Source: Thiosocius sp963808165 (GTDB lineage Bacteria; Pseudomonadota; Gammaproteobacteria; Chromatiales; Chromatiaceae). From it: a stretch of DNA of 64,000 bases. Made by a program: the position numbers and the translations under genes. Location of the stretch: positions 1 to 64,000 of the forward strand of contig CAWEET010000009.1 of the NCBI GenBank assembly GCA_963808165.1. Direction: 5' to 3'. Under the pieces are notes generated by a model. That model ran no database searches. It was not told the origin of the DNA and saw nothing but the letters and a program-made list of their open reading frames with translations. Below, piece by piece: positions 53,301 to 60,720 of the stretch (positions within the stretch are counted from its first letter, which is position 1; each line of letters begins with the position of its first letter).

Positions 53301-56222
53301 GGTCAATCCGGCCTGTGGGGCTATGCCATCTCGGGAGATCTGCCGATCATGCTGTTACGCATCGCGGATATCGCCAATATCGAACTGGTGCGTCAGCTGA
53401 TCCAGGCGCATGCGTATTGGCGTCTGAAGGGACTGGCGGTGGATCTGGTGATCTGGAACGAGGATCGCGCCAGCTACCGACAGGTACTGCAGGACCAGAT
53501 TCTGGGGCTGGTCGCGGTAGGCCTGGAGAGCCAGGTGATGGATCGTCCGGGTGGCATCTTCGTGCGCTCGGCAGAGCAGATATCGGAAGAGGATCGTACG
53601 CTGTTTCAAACCGTCGCCCGGGTCGTACTTGGCGACAATCGGGGAACCCTGGCGGAACAGGTCAACCGACCCGGTCCGCCGCGCGTGCGCGTGCCGCGGC
53701 TTGCTCCCAATCGGCCTCGCCAGGACGAAGCGCCCGCTGCATTCGAACCGTCGCAACGCGAGCTTATTCTATCCAACGGTATCGGCGGCTTCACCCCGGA
53801 TGGGCGCGAGTACGTCATCACCACGTCGCCGCGACAGATCACACCGGCGCCCTGGGTAAACGTGCTGGCCAACGAGCAGTTCGGCAGCGTGATCTCGGAG
53901 AGCGGTCAGGCCTACACCTGGGGCGAGAATGCGCACGAGTTCCGCTTGACGCCGTGGCACAACGACCCGGTGAGCGATACGAGCGGCGAGGCCCTTTACC
54001 TGCGCGACGAGCAAAGTGGCGACTTCTGGTCGCCGATGCCGCTTCCCAGGCGTGGCGCGACGCCGTATGTAACCCGGCACGGCTTCGGCTACAGCGTGTT
54101 CGAGCATACCGAGGGCGGCATCCATAGCGAGTTGTGGGTCTATGTTGCGCACGATGCGGCGGTCAAGTTTTCCACGCTGAAGGTACGCAACCTGTCCGGC
54201 AGGCCGCGCATGCTGTCTGCGACCGGATACGTCGAGTGGGTGCTGGGCGTTTTGTCGCCGGGTTCTGCCATGCATGTCACCACCGAGGTTGATCCCTATA
54301 GCGGCGCCATCTATGCGCGCAATCCCTACAACAGCGAATTTCCGGAGCGGGTCGGCTTCTTCGATGTGGACGATCCGCATCGGACCTTCAGCTGCGACCG
54401 CGTCGAGTTCATCGGCCGCAATGGCAGTCTGGAGAATCCAGCGGCGCTGACCCGTACCCACCTGTCCGGGCGGGTAGGCAGCGGCATGGACCCCTGCGCC
54501 GCGATCCAGGTGGCCTTCGATCTGGCAGACGGGCAGGAGCGCCAGATCACGTTCCGGCTCGGCCTCGGCGGGATACCCGGTGGTGACGATGCTCTTCGGC
54601 TGGTGCATCGCTTTCGCGGCGTCGATGCGGCGCGGCGTGCGCTCGAGGCGGTGTGGCAGTACTGGAACCATACGCTCGGCGCGGTGCAGGTGGAGACGCC
54701 CGACCAGTCACTCAACGTCCTGGCCAATGGCTGGCTGCTCTACCAGACTCTGGCATGCCGGTTGTGGGCGCGTAGCGGGTACTATCAGTCGGGCGGCGCC
54801 TTCGGTTTTCGCGATCAGTTACAGGATGCCATGGCCCTGGTGCACACGGAGCCGCATCTGCTGCGCAGCCAGCTGCTGCTGTGTGCCGGCCGCCAGTATG
54901 TCGAAGGGGATGTGCAGCACTGGTGGCATCCACCATCCGGCCGTGGTGTGCGTACCCATTGCTCCGATGACTACCTGTGGCTGGCCCTGGCGACCTGTCG
55001 CTATGTGCAGAGCAGCGGCGATACCGGCGTGTTGGATGAGCCCGTGTCGTTCCTGGAAGGTCGTCCGCTCAACCCCGAGGACGACTCCTACTACGATCTG
55101 CCCGGCCATACTGAGGTGACCGCGACGCTTTACGAGCACTGTGTTCAGGCGATCCGCCATGGACTTGCTTACGGTTCCCATGGGCTGCCGTTGATCGGCT
55201 CGGGCGACTGGAACGACGGCATGAACCGGGTCGGTATCGAGGGCAAGGGGGAAAGCGTGTGGTTGGGGTTTTTCCTGTTTGAGGTGCTGCAGCGGTTCGG
55301 TGCCCTGGCGCGCCTGCGCAACGACACGGCGTTCGCCGAACTGTGCGGGATCGAGGGCAGGCGGCTGGGTGACAACATCGAGCGGCACGCCTGGGACGGT
55401 GCATGGTATCGGCGCGCCTGGTTCGACGACGGCAAGCCACTGGGATCAGCGGGTAACAGCGAATGCCGTATCGATTCGATTTCGCAGAGCTGGGCTGCGC
55501 TCTCTGGTGCGGGCGATACCGATCGTATACGCCTGGCCATGGGCGCGGTGGATGAGCATCTGGTGCGCCGTGAGCATGCGCTTGTCCAGCTGCTCGATCC
55601 GCCGTTCGATAAAGCAGACATGGACCCTGGCTACATCAAGGGATACGTGCCGGGTGTACGCGAGAACGGCGGGCAGTACACGCATGGCGCCATCTGGGCG
55701 GCCATGGCGTTCGCGGCGCTGGGCGACAGCCGCCGCGCGTGGGACCTCACCACCATGATCAACCCAGTCAACCATGCGAAATCACGCGAGGCCATCGCCA
55801 TCTACAAGGTCGAGCCTTACGTGATGGCGGCCGATGTGTACGCGGTCACGCCGCACACCGGGCGCGGCGGCTGGTCCTGGTACACCGGATCGGCCGGCTG
55901 GATGTACCGCCTCGTCGTCGAGTCGCTGCTGGGCCTGCGGCTGGAAACAGACAGGCTTTACGTCACACCCTGCCTGCCGGCGCACTGGCACGGACTGACG
56001 ATCCACTACCGTTACCGCGAGACGGTCTATCATGTCGCCATCGCGCAGATCGCTGCGGGTGAGGATCAACGTGGCGGCGTGACGCTCGATGGCGTCGAGT
56101 TGGACGGCCAGGCCATTCCGCTGGTTGACGATCGTCGGGAACATGCGGTCGCGGTGAGGGTGCTGGTGAACACGGCGGCGGATGTTGGCGACGTGCCCGC
56201 CGCGGGACCTCAGCTGGCGTAA
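47319..56222 (+). CDS. ndvB: Cyclic beta-1,2-glucan synthase (GT84 plus GH94), NdvB/ChvB type
   Basis: A giant inner-membrane enzyme of about 2970 residues that makes osmoregulated cyclic beta-1,2-glucans. The first 400 or so residues are soluble and helical. Two membrane helices follow (LWYLGTITLLAVLLTAGLL and WLTLGVLGLLAASQLAVALV). The GT84 transferase region has VVIPTMLASRDSVERLVEALE and the metal-site motif TLDTDTQLPRDAA. More membrane helices come next, then a glucoamylase-like region (QDNWLPPDNYQEY, ESGYNTVDVYLNYQYRAFG, MAHHQGMSLLAMAYLLL). The C-terminal GH94 phosphorylase region trims and sets ring size and has SGDWNDGMNRVG. Length matches the family (about 2800-2900). The start is uncertain: GTG 47319, GTG 47337 or a later codon are possible. 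Confidence 0.9.
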   Translation: MRSTWKVAFADLLRRCRLASRQATVLPRGASSARAVPLVDEPPLRAELFSTDQMEQHGARLASAHSVTSGRVPERLLARLAGNEGVLTETCDRLTTAVTAKHRITPAGEWLLDNRYLVEEQIRTARRHLPKGYSRELPALADGVSAGLPRVYDIALETIAHGDGRVDPDSLSRFVAAYQKITALQLGELWAIPIMLRLALLENLRRVAVRIAAGSAERDLALAWAGRLTEIAREDPKSLILVIADMARSSPPMTSPFVSELARRLQGQGTALALPLTWIEQRLAESGLSIQQLVRSGNQQQAADQVSISNSIGSLRLLGTLDWREFVETLSRVEQALRTDPVDAYAKMDFASRDRYRHVIEQIARSSGMAEEVVAGRAIRLAQAGAAQGVEPDRTGHVGYYLIDRGRAELERVSEVRLPLAAALRRAASRTPLLWYLGTITLLAVLLTAGLLTAARMDRMVTWEWLTLGVLGLLAASQLAVALVNWLATLLGSPHPLPRMDFSTGIPTASRALVVIPTMLASRDSVERLVEALEVRFLANRDANLHFGLLTDFADAVEESLAEDAGLLALARERIEALNVQYAGGSNDAFFLFHRPRRWNPHDRVWMGYERKRGKLADLNLLLRENNRDGFSLIVGATAVLKSVKYVITLDTDTQLPRDAARQFVASMAHPLNRPVYDPRLQRVRAGYGILQPRVSASLPASSQSRYARLYGGEPGIDPYTRAVSDVYQDLFDEGSFIGKGIYDVDAFELALKNRFPANRILSHDLLEGCYARAGLLSDVQLYEEYPARYGADVNRRYRWIRGDWQLVAWLLPRVPGPDNGRRLKNPLSALSRWKLFDNLRRSLVPAALILLLMIGWTRTESAWLWTLAVLGVLLLPPALVSLLDLLRKPIDMRLGQHLSATIHATGQRFIQAGFVLATLPHEAFYSLDAVLRTLGRLLFTQQRLLEWSPSTVQGGTGAAEGATDIHGGASVAGGETPRASVDQERSRSESLAASFRSMWFAPLLAIGTAANLTAVSPASLPLAGAFLLLWLASPVIAWWISLPPAQQEARLSAEQLHYLGRIARKTWAFFDTFVSPQDNWLPPDNYQEYRDAALAHRTSPTNIGLALLANLSAYDFGYIPAGQLVERTSGTLQTMAGLERHRGHFYNWYDTQSLRPLPPAYVSTVDSGNLAGHLLTLRPGLIALLDCPILAPRWLDGLGDTAEIVTLEAGERAAAALTEFQETLTAARALRPEKLSMARQLLDRLVRVSEVLAADLGDAEQDEAAWWAGALVRQTEIVRDELVYLAPWSGSAVSFDALDDLPAIDEIPTLRTLAGFDVTLSSALAERSDARATSAQAVSLAELRAQIALGSARAQARIADIERLAMLSGELADMEYGFLYDKQSRLLSIGYNVDERRRDASYYDLLASEARLSVFVAIAQGQLPEESWFALGRLLTSAGGQPILLSWSGSMFEYLMPQLVMPTYAHTLLDQTAKAAVARQIEYGQQRGLPWGMSESGYNTVDVYLNYQYRAFGVPGLGLKRGLVEDLVVAPYASALALMVAPEAACQNMQSLSALGAEGRFGLHEAVDYTPARQRRGESHALIRSYMAHHQGMSLLAMAYLLLDRPMQRRFASDPLLQATLLLLQERIPRASALYVHSAEVSALESGAESQAMPIRVLNSPDTPIPEVQLLSNGRYHVMVTNAGGGYSRWNDLAVTRWREDGTRDPWGTFCYLRDVSSAAEAGASWSTAHQPTLQRGHGYEAIFSAGRAEFRRRDGDFDTHTEIVVSPEDDIELRRVRITSHATARRTLEITSYAEVVLAPAAADDLHPAFSKLFVQTEIVTAHRAILCTRRPRSRDEAAPWMFHLMAVHDAQASEFSYETDRERFVGRGRNVAAPRAMQTGATLSASQGSVLDPVVAIRTRITLEPDQTVCVDLVYGVGESRVAALGLVEKYQDQRLADRVFELAWTHAQVVLRQINACDADAQLYARLANSVIFANPALRAESSILMRNRRGQSGLWGYAISGDLPIMLLRIADIANIELVRQLIQAHAYWRLKGLAVDLVIWNEDRASYRQVLQDQILGLVAVGLESQVMDRPGGIFVRSAEQISEEDRTLFQTVARVVLGDNRGTLAEQVNRPGPPRVRVPRLAPNRPRQDEAPAAFEPSQRELILSNGIGGFTPDGREYVITTSPRQITPAPWVNVLANEQFGSVISESGQAYTWGENAHEFRLTPWHNDPVSDTSGEALYLRDEQSGDFWSPMPLPRRGATPYVTRHGFGYSVFEHTEGGIHSELWVYVAHDAAVKFSTLKVRNLSGRPRMLSATGYVEWVLGVLSPGSAMHVTTEVDPYSGAIYARNPYNSEFPERVGFFDVDDPHRTFSCDRVEFIGRNGSLENPAALTRTHLSGRVGSGMDPCAAIQVAFDLADGQERQITFRLGLGGIPGGDDALRLVHRFRGVDAARRALEAVWQYWNHTLGAVQVETPDQSLNVLANGWLLYQTLACRLWARSGYYQSGGAFGFRDQLQDAMALVHTEPHLLRSQLLLCAGRQYVEGDVQHWWHPPSGRGVRTHCSDDYLWLALATCRYVQSSGDTGVLDEPVSFLEGRPLNPEDDSYYDLPGHTEVTATLYEHCVQAIRHGLAYGSHGLPLIGSGDWNDGMNRVGIEGKGESVWLGFFLFEVLQRFGALARLRNDTAFAELCGIEGRRLGDNIERHAWDGAWYRRAWFDDGKPLGSAGNSECRIDSISQSWAALSGAGDTDRIRLAMGAVDEHLVRREHALVQLLDPPFDKADMDPGYIKGYVPGVRENGGQYTHGAIWAAMAFAALGDSRRAWDLTTMINPVNHAKSREAIAIYKVEPYVMAADVYAVTPHTGRGGWSWYTGSAGWMYRLVVESLLGLRLETDRLYVTPCLPAHWHGLTIHYRYRETVYHVAIAQIAAGEDQRGGVTLDGVELDGQAIPLVDDRREHAVAVRVLVNTAADVGDVPAAGPQLA

Positions 56223-56869
56223 CTGAGTACAGCGAAGAAGTGGCAGGCCGAGCCTGCGACGACAAACACATGCCAAAGCGCGTGTGCATAGCGGAAGCGG
56301 GAACCCAGGACAAAGAACACGATGCCCGCCGTATAGGCGAGCCCGCCGGCGACCAGCAGTTCAATGCCGTGCAGCGGCACGCGCTCGGCCAGCGGTTCGA
56401 CCGCGATCAGTACCAGCCAGCCCATCAACAGATACAGTCCAACCGACAGCCACGGTTGCGACAGTCGATCGAAGGCCTTCATCACGACACCGAACGCAGC
56501 AAGCGACCACACCAGCCCAAACAAAGTCCAGCCCCATGCCCCATGCAGTGCGCCCAACGCAAAAGGCGTATAGCTGCCGGCGATGAATACGTAGATTGCG
56601 CAGTGATCGAGTTTTAGGAAGACGCGCTTGGCGCGGCCCGCCGGCAGGGCGTGAAAAAGAGTAGAGGTCAGATACAGCAGCACCATGGTCGCAGCGAACA
56701 CAATGTGACCGACAAGCTCGGCGGCACTGAGCGTGCGGGTCGACACAAACAGGAACGGAACTGCCGCGATGGCGGCCAGCAGCGCCACGCCATGGATCAC
56801 ACTGTTGGCGATTTCCTCTCCGGGACTTTGCGGACGTTCATCGGTCTCATAGGTAGTGATCGATGGCAT
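56210..56869 (-). CDS. Hemolysin III / PAQR-family membrane protein
   Basis: A 219-residue protein with seven expected membrane helices. PAQR motifs are STLFHALP (first His), KLDHCAIYVFIAGSYTPF (Asp-His) and HALWHVFVVAGSACHFFAVL (paired His near the C-terminus), which together form a zinc site. Bacterial HlyIII proteins affect membrane lipid homeostasis. The haemolysin name is historical. ATG 56869 is preferred because GAGG is 8 bases upstream. The end overlaps the end of the convergent glucan synthase by 13 bases. Confidence 0.9.
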   Translation of the reverse strand: MPSITTYETDERPQSPGEEIANSVIHGVALLAAIAAVPFLFVSTRTLSAAELVGHIVFAATMVLLYLTSTLFHALPAGRAKRVFLKLDHCAIYVFIAGSYTPFALGALHGAWGWTLFGLVWSLAAFGVVMKAFDRLSQPWLSVGLYLLMGWLVLIAVEPLAERVPLHGIELLVAGGLAYTAGIVFFVLGSRFRYAHALWHVFVVAGSACHFFAVLSYAS

Positions 56870-56982
56870 TTGGAGCGCCTCTGCGCGCAATTGCCCTGGC
56901 TGTCATTATACTGAGCGTAGGGTGCATTCTATAGGCTGGTGCAACGAACAGGCGGGCTGGCTCGGCCGGTGTTGTCGAAAGC

Positions 56983-57687
56983 TTAAAGCATGATTCGCGC
57001 GTAGGTGGCCCGGTCGATCGCGTAACAGCCGCAGGATATCGCCTCCAGCCCGGGTCGATCGAGAATCGTGATATCGCCGCGGCGATAACTGATCAGTCGG
57101 CGCCTCTGCAACGAACTGGCGGCCTTGGTCACGCCGACGCGGCGCACGCCCAGCATGAAGGCAAGAAGTTCGTGCGTAATGTGGAATTGGTCCGAATGTG
57201 CCCGGTCGTGGGTCATCAGCAGCCAGCGGGCGAGGCGCGCCTCGACCACATGAAAATGCGTACAGGCGGCTGTCTGTGCGACCTGACTCATTGCCACGTA
57301 GAGATAGCGTTTCATGCTGCGTGCCAGCGAGGGACTCTTGCCGAGTTCGCGGCGAAAGGGCGCTGCGTTCATGCGCAACGCATTGCCTGCCCCCTGCACC
57401 AGTGCGTGCAGGGGGGCGGAATCCACGCCAAGGATCAGGGAGATTCCGAGCATGCCCTCGTTGCCGACCAGGCCAACCTCGAGTGTCGTGCCCATGTCGA
57501 TGGGGGTGGTTAGTGATATGAAACTCGCGGTAGGGAAGTAAACGTGGCGTATGCACTCACCCGGCTCGGCGAGCACCTCGCCAATCAGTAGATCGACCGA
57601 CTCGCAGCCCGCGACGAAGCGCTGACGGTCTTTTCGCGGCAGCCCGGCGAGCAGACGATTGCCGACAGCAGCTTGGGGGAGTGGCAT
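56983..57687 (-). CDS. Crp/Fnr-family transcription regulator (paralog 1)
   Basis: A 234-residue regulator. The cyclic-nucleotide-binding-like domain has HVYFPTASFISL and EVGLVGNEGMLGISLILG. A dimer helix follows, then a winged-helix domain (ITHELLAFMLGVRRVGVTKAASSLQRRRLISYRRGDITILDR). The N-terminus lacks the Cys cluster of Fnr, so a [4Fe-4S] oxygen sensor is unlikely. The cAMP-contact residues of Crp are not evident either, so the signal is unknown. ATG 57687 (MPLPQAAVGNRLLAGLP) fits the family start. Confidence 0.88.
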   Translation of the reverse strand: MPLPQAAVGNRLLAGLPRKDRQRFVAGCESVDLLIGEVLAEPGECIRHVYFPTASFISLTTPIDMGTTLEVGLVGNEGMLGISLILGVDSAPLHALVQGAGNALRMNAAPFRRELGKSPSLARSMKRYLYVAMSQVAQTAACTHFHVVEARLARWLLMTHDRAHSDQFHITHELLAFMLGVRRVGVTKAASSLQRRRLISYRRGDITILDRPGLEAISCGCYAIDRATYARIML

Positions 57688-58392
57688 GTGCGCTCTCCTG
57701 TTGGTGAGATCCGGTAAGCAGCACCCGCGATGCAATCGAGGCAGTCCCGGTGTTGCATGCCGACTCGAGGTGCATGGCATCGCCGGTATCGTGGGTGCTG
57801 AATATGCGGTGAACTACAACACTGGTCTGGGCGGCAGCGTACATAGCAGGCCCGCGATGCGAATAGGCGGTTAGCGCCGGTCACCGGGAGGATCGTGCCT
57901 ATCACGATGTCATTGCGTTTCGCGGGAAGCTTGTGAAGTCCAGCGTGATCTCATGCTGGTTTATTCCTGGCGACCATGCTGACCTTTTCCTGAATGATCT
58001 TTTCGGCGCGCTGGCCAAGAACCCGCATGAGGTGATGGCGGTCTACGATCATCGACACAGCGACTGCCTCGCGGGCAATGGGGTGGGCTGGGGATCTGGA
58101 GATCGCGTGCGGAAATCATCCCGCTTTGGGGCGACCAGCTGGATCGACGCTTCCAGTGCCAGCTGCCGGGACCGGCGCATGTCTTTTCCAATTGCAGGCT
58201 GGCGGGCTGCCGGGTGGTCGTGCAATGACTTCAGGAGGGCGGAGCGGTAGCCGGTCCATCACAATGGGGGCGATCAACCGGTCAGCGGGCCATCTCGCGC
58301 CCCGCCCATCCGATGGCCAGTCAGATGGGAATTGGGGCGCTTGGAACATTTGCCTGCACCAGACCAGGCGGCCTTTGTCCCTCAAGCGCGTA
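57688..58392. other. Intergenic stretch with one decayed frame
   Basis: About 700 bases between the regulator and the repeat protein. Only the decayed leftward frame listed at 57951-58180 looks coding. The remainder shows nothing I can support. Confidence 0.4.
57951..58180 (-). pseudogene. Possible frameshifted small gene
   Basis: Reading leftward from ATG 58180, the frame gives MRRSRQLALEASIQLVAPKR. In a second frame, from about 58105, the sequence continues as PAHPIAREAVAVSMIVDRHH, then LMRVLGQRAEKIIQEKVSMV, and stops at 57951. Both parts look like helical protein and would form one product of about 76 residues if a single frame change is allowed. No family is recognised. Confidence 0.35.
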
Positions 58393-58896
58393 TCACCACT
58401 GAGGGCCACCCATCATCCCCGGCCAGCCGGGGGAACCGCCCATCATGTTCGGCCAACCCGGCGAGCCACCCATCATGTTCGGCCAGCCACCCTGATTTCC
58501 GCCGAACCCGGGCCAGCCCTGTGAACCACCCATCATGTTCGGCCATCCCTGGTTGCCTGGGTAACCCTGAGAACCGTAATAACCCTGGTTGCCCGGGTAA
58601 CCCTGATAACCGGAGTAACCTTGGTAACCGGGGTAACCCTGGTAACCACCGGCCAAGCCTGGATCGCCCCGATAACCACCCGTTGTGCCTGGGTAGCCCT
58701 GTTGGTTCGCCATCATGCGCGGGTCGTTGCCTGGCATGCCGGCATTAGCCTGCGGCCCGCGCTGGAAACCAGCACCTTGGTGGCCACCGGCACCACCCAT
58801 CATGGGAGCGGCCGGCGCAGATGCGTCCTGTGCCATTGCGCCAGTTGCTGATGCAGTGCACGCAATGAGTGCGGCAGCAAGTATTGTGTTGTTCAT
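58393..58896 (-). CDS. Secreted Gly/Tyr/Pro/Met-rich repeat protein
   Basis: A 167-residue protein with signal peptide MNNTILAAALIACTASATGAMAQ. The mature chain is low-complexity. Residues 65-115 hold repeats of the type YQGYPG/NQGYPG. Residues 116-163 hold four repeats of the type GWPNMMGGS (MMGG occurs five times in the protein). Such Tyr/Gly and Met/Gly repeats suggest an extended, perhaps adhesive or metal-binding, extracytoplasmic polymer. That is inference from composition. ATG 58896 is chosen because it begins the signal peptide. The gene lies between two Crp/Fnr paralogs on the same strand. Confidence 0.75.
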   Translation of the reverse strand: MNNTILAAALIACTASATGAMAQDASAPAAPMMGGAGGHQGAGFQRGPQANAGMPGNDPRMMANQQGYPGTTGGYRGDPGLAGGYQGYPGYQGYSGYQGYPGNQGYYGSQGYPGNQGWPNMMGGSQGWPGFGGNQGGWPNMMGGSPGWPNMMGGSPGWPGMMGGPQW

Positions 58897-59152
58897 CGTA
58901 CCTTCCTGTAGTGAGTAATCGAGTCCGCTGTGGTCGAGCCAGGCCCGATTCCGGTCGGAGATTCCACGGCGCAACAGCCGAGGCTGTCAGCGCCGTTGTT
59001 TGGTTTCACGAGCGGCTCCCGCCATTGCCGGATCAGTGCGGGTGGACCAGTGCAGATTGGTTTTATACTCGCAACCCCGCACGGCTTCTGTGCGGTAGCG
59101 AACACAACACCGCTGAACATCTCGAGAAGGTCACGGAACCAGAGTGGCTGTC

Positions 59153-59884
59153 TCAACGAACGATGGAATCCGGAAGCAGGCGATCGAACTCTTTCTTGAC
59201 TACCTGGTAACACTCGCATACACGTGCCTCCAGGCCAGTACGGTCCAGTATGGTGATTTTGCCCCGGCTGTAGTGGATCAACCCGGCGCGCTGCAAATTG
59301 CCGGCGGCCTCGGTGACCCCCTCGCGACGCACCCCGAGCATATTGGCGATCAATTCCTGGGTCATGTTTAGTTCGTTCGACGACAGGCGATCTAGACTCA
59401 GTAGCAGCCAGCGACACAACTGCTGATCTACAGAATGATGCCGGTTACAAACCGCCGTCTGCGCCATCTGCGTGAGCAGGGCCTGGGTGTAGCGCAGCAG
59501 CAAGAGTTGCATCGGACCTGCACGGAAGAAAGCGTCTTTCAACAACTGCCCCTTGAGGCGGTATGCATGGCCGGCACTCTGCACCACGGCCCGACTGGTC
59601 GTCGTCTCCCCACCCATGAAAACCGATATACCGACGATGCCGTCGTTGCCGACCACAGCGATTTCCGCCGACGCGCCATCCTCCATCACATACAGCAATG
59701 AAACGATGCAGGTGGTGGGGAAATAGACGTGGTACATCGGCATGCCTGGTTCGCATACCGCTACGCCCAGCGGCATCGGGACGAGCTCCAGATGAGGAAA
59801 GAGGTGCGCTTGTTCTTCCTCCGGCAATGCAGCCAGCAGATAATTCTGGCGGGGATGTGGTTGGGGGAGATGTGAACCAGTCAT
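59153..59884 (-). CDS. Crp/Fnr-family transcription regulator (paralog 2)
   Basis: A 243-residue regulator closely similar in layout to the one at 56983-57687. Effector-domain blocks are HVYFPTTCIVSLLYVMEDG and EIAVVGNDGIVGISVFMGG. The winged helix is NMTQELIANMLGVRREGVTEAAGNLQRAGLIHYSRGKITILDR. No Fnr-type Cys cluster is present. ATG 59884 (MTGSHLPQPHPRQNYLLAALP) fits the family start better than upstream codons. It lies upstream of the repeat protein and may control it. Confidence 0.88.
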   Translation of the reverse strand: MTGSHLPQPHPRQNYLLAALPEEEQAHLFPHLELVPMPLGVAVCEPGMPMYHVYFPTTCIVSLLYVMEDGASAEIAVVGNDGIVGISVFMGGETTTSRAVVQSAGHAYRLKGQLLKDAFFRAGPMQLLLLRYTQALLTQMAQTAVCNRHHSVDQQLCRWLLLSLDRLSSNELNMTQELIANMLGVRREGVTEAAGNLQRAGLIHYSRGKITILDRTGLEARVCECYQVVKKEFDRLLPDSIVR

Positions 59885-59997
59885 TCGCGAACTCAGTATG
59901 CTTGACCGCACGCCAACCAGTTTCGCTGGCGCGCCCAGACGAAGACCCTCAGTGCCTGCTGTGAGACGATTTAGTTTCAATTCTAGCGGAAATCGTC

Positions 59998-60351
59998 GTG
60001 GCCTGGCTGAACGGTCAGGACTCTGAGAAGCTTTAGTTTTCTGCGATTACCATCGGCGAGCTCGCTTACGGCCTGCTTATCTTGCCTGATGGCAAACGCC
60101 GATCAGGGCTCTGAGAACGATTCGTCGACCTGGCCTACGACCAGCGTGCGCTTGCCTACGATGAATCCGCAGCCCGCATTTACGGTGAGCTGATGGGCGA
60201 TCGCAAGGAACTCGGACCTCCGATCAGCGTGCCCGATGGACAGATCGCTGCAATTGCGCGTTTAAACCATCTGGCGATGGCGACCCAGAATGTCGTCGAC
60301 TTTGAACACTGCGGCATCGAAGTTATCAATCCTTTTGAGGTTGCGCTTTGA
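59998..60351 (+). pseudogene. VapC-type PIN-domain toxin with two in-frame stops
   Basis: The frame from GTG 59998 reads VAWLNGQDSEKL, stop (TAG 60034), FSAITIGELAYGLLILPDGKR, stop (TGA 60112), then ERFVDLAYDQRALAYDESAARIY. It ends with SVPDGQIAAIARLNHLAMAT, the QNVVDFEHCGIEVINPF block and a stop at 60351. These are the blocks of VapC/StbB toxins, including TIGEL and PDGQIAAIA with its acidic residue. The first conserved Asp at the N-terminus is missing, so the start of the gene is also lost. Two independent stops show that it is inactive. Confidence 0.8.
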
Positions 60352-60720
60352 AGCGCGGATCGATCCAGTGTTGGGAGGTCTGCCGTCGACCGCGCAGGAA
60401 TGGGCGCGGGGTAAAAGGCACCCGAACGGACAAACGGCCTATCGCTGAAGCTGCTCAACTGCGCCGACCAAGAGGTCTCGCCAGTCGCTTGAATGGGCAA
60501 GCTTACGACGGCGCCGCCTCCCGGGGCCGCCAGTGCCTTTCTAGACCTGGGATCCTTCGGCACGCTGACCATTTGCGCGAACACCATGTGATCGCCCGAG
60601 CGCGTTGACGACCGCGTTGGCAGCGCCGCTCGGTTAAGCCTGAAGAGGTGCGACGGCGTGCGACCCAGCGCCGGCTCGCTGCTACGGCATTCGTGCTAAT
60701 CTCCGATCCGGAGGCAGCCC
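60352..60720. other. Stretch without a convincing gene
   Basis: No supported gene. Frames on the minus strand overlap the vapC remnant and look like shadows. The transglutaminase-like gene start is preceded by GGAGG at about 60710. Confidence 0.4.

Noticed and set aside
58393..58974. Glycine-rich repeats as a CRISPR array or simple DNA repeat
   Set aside because: The repeats keep one reading frame, follow a signal peptide and vary at the codon level without spacers, so they are a protein repeat.
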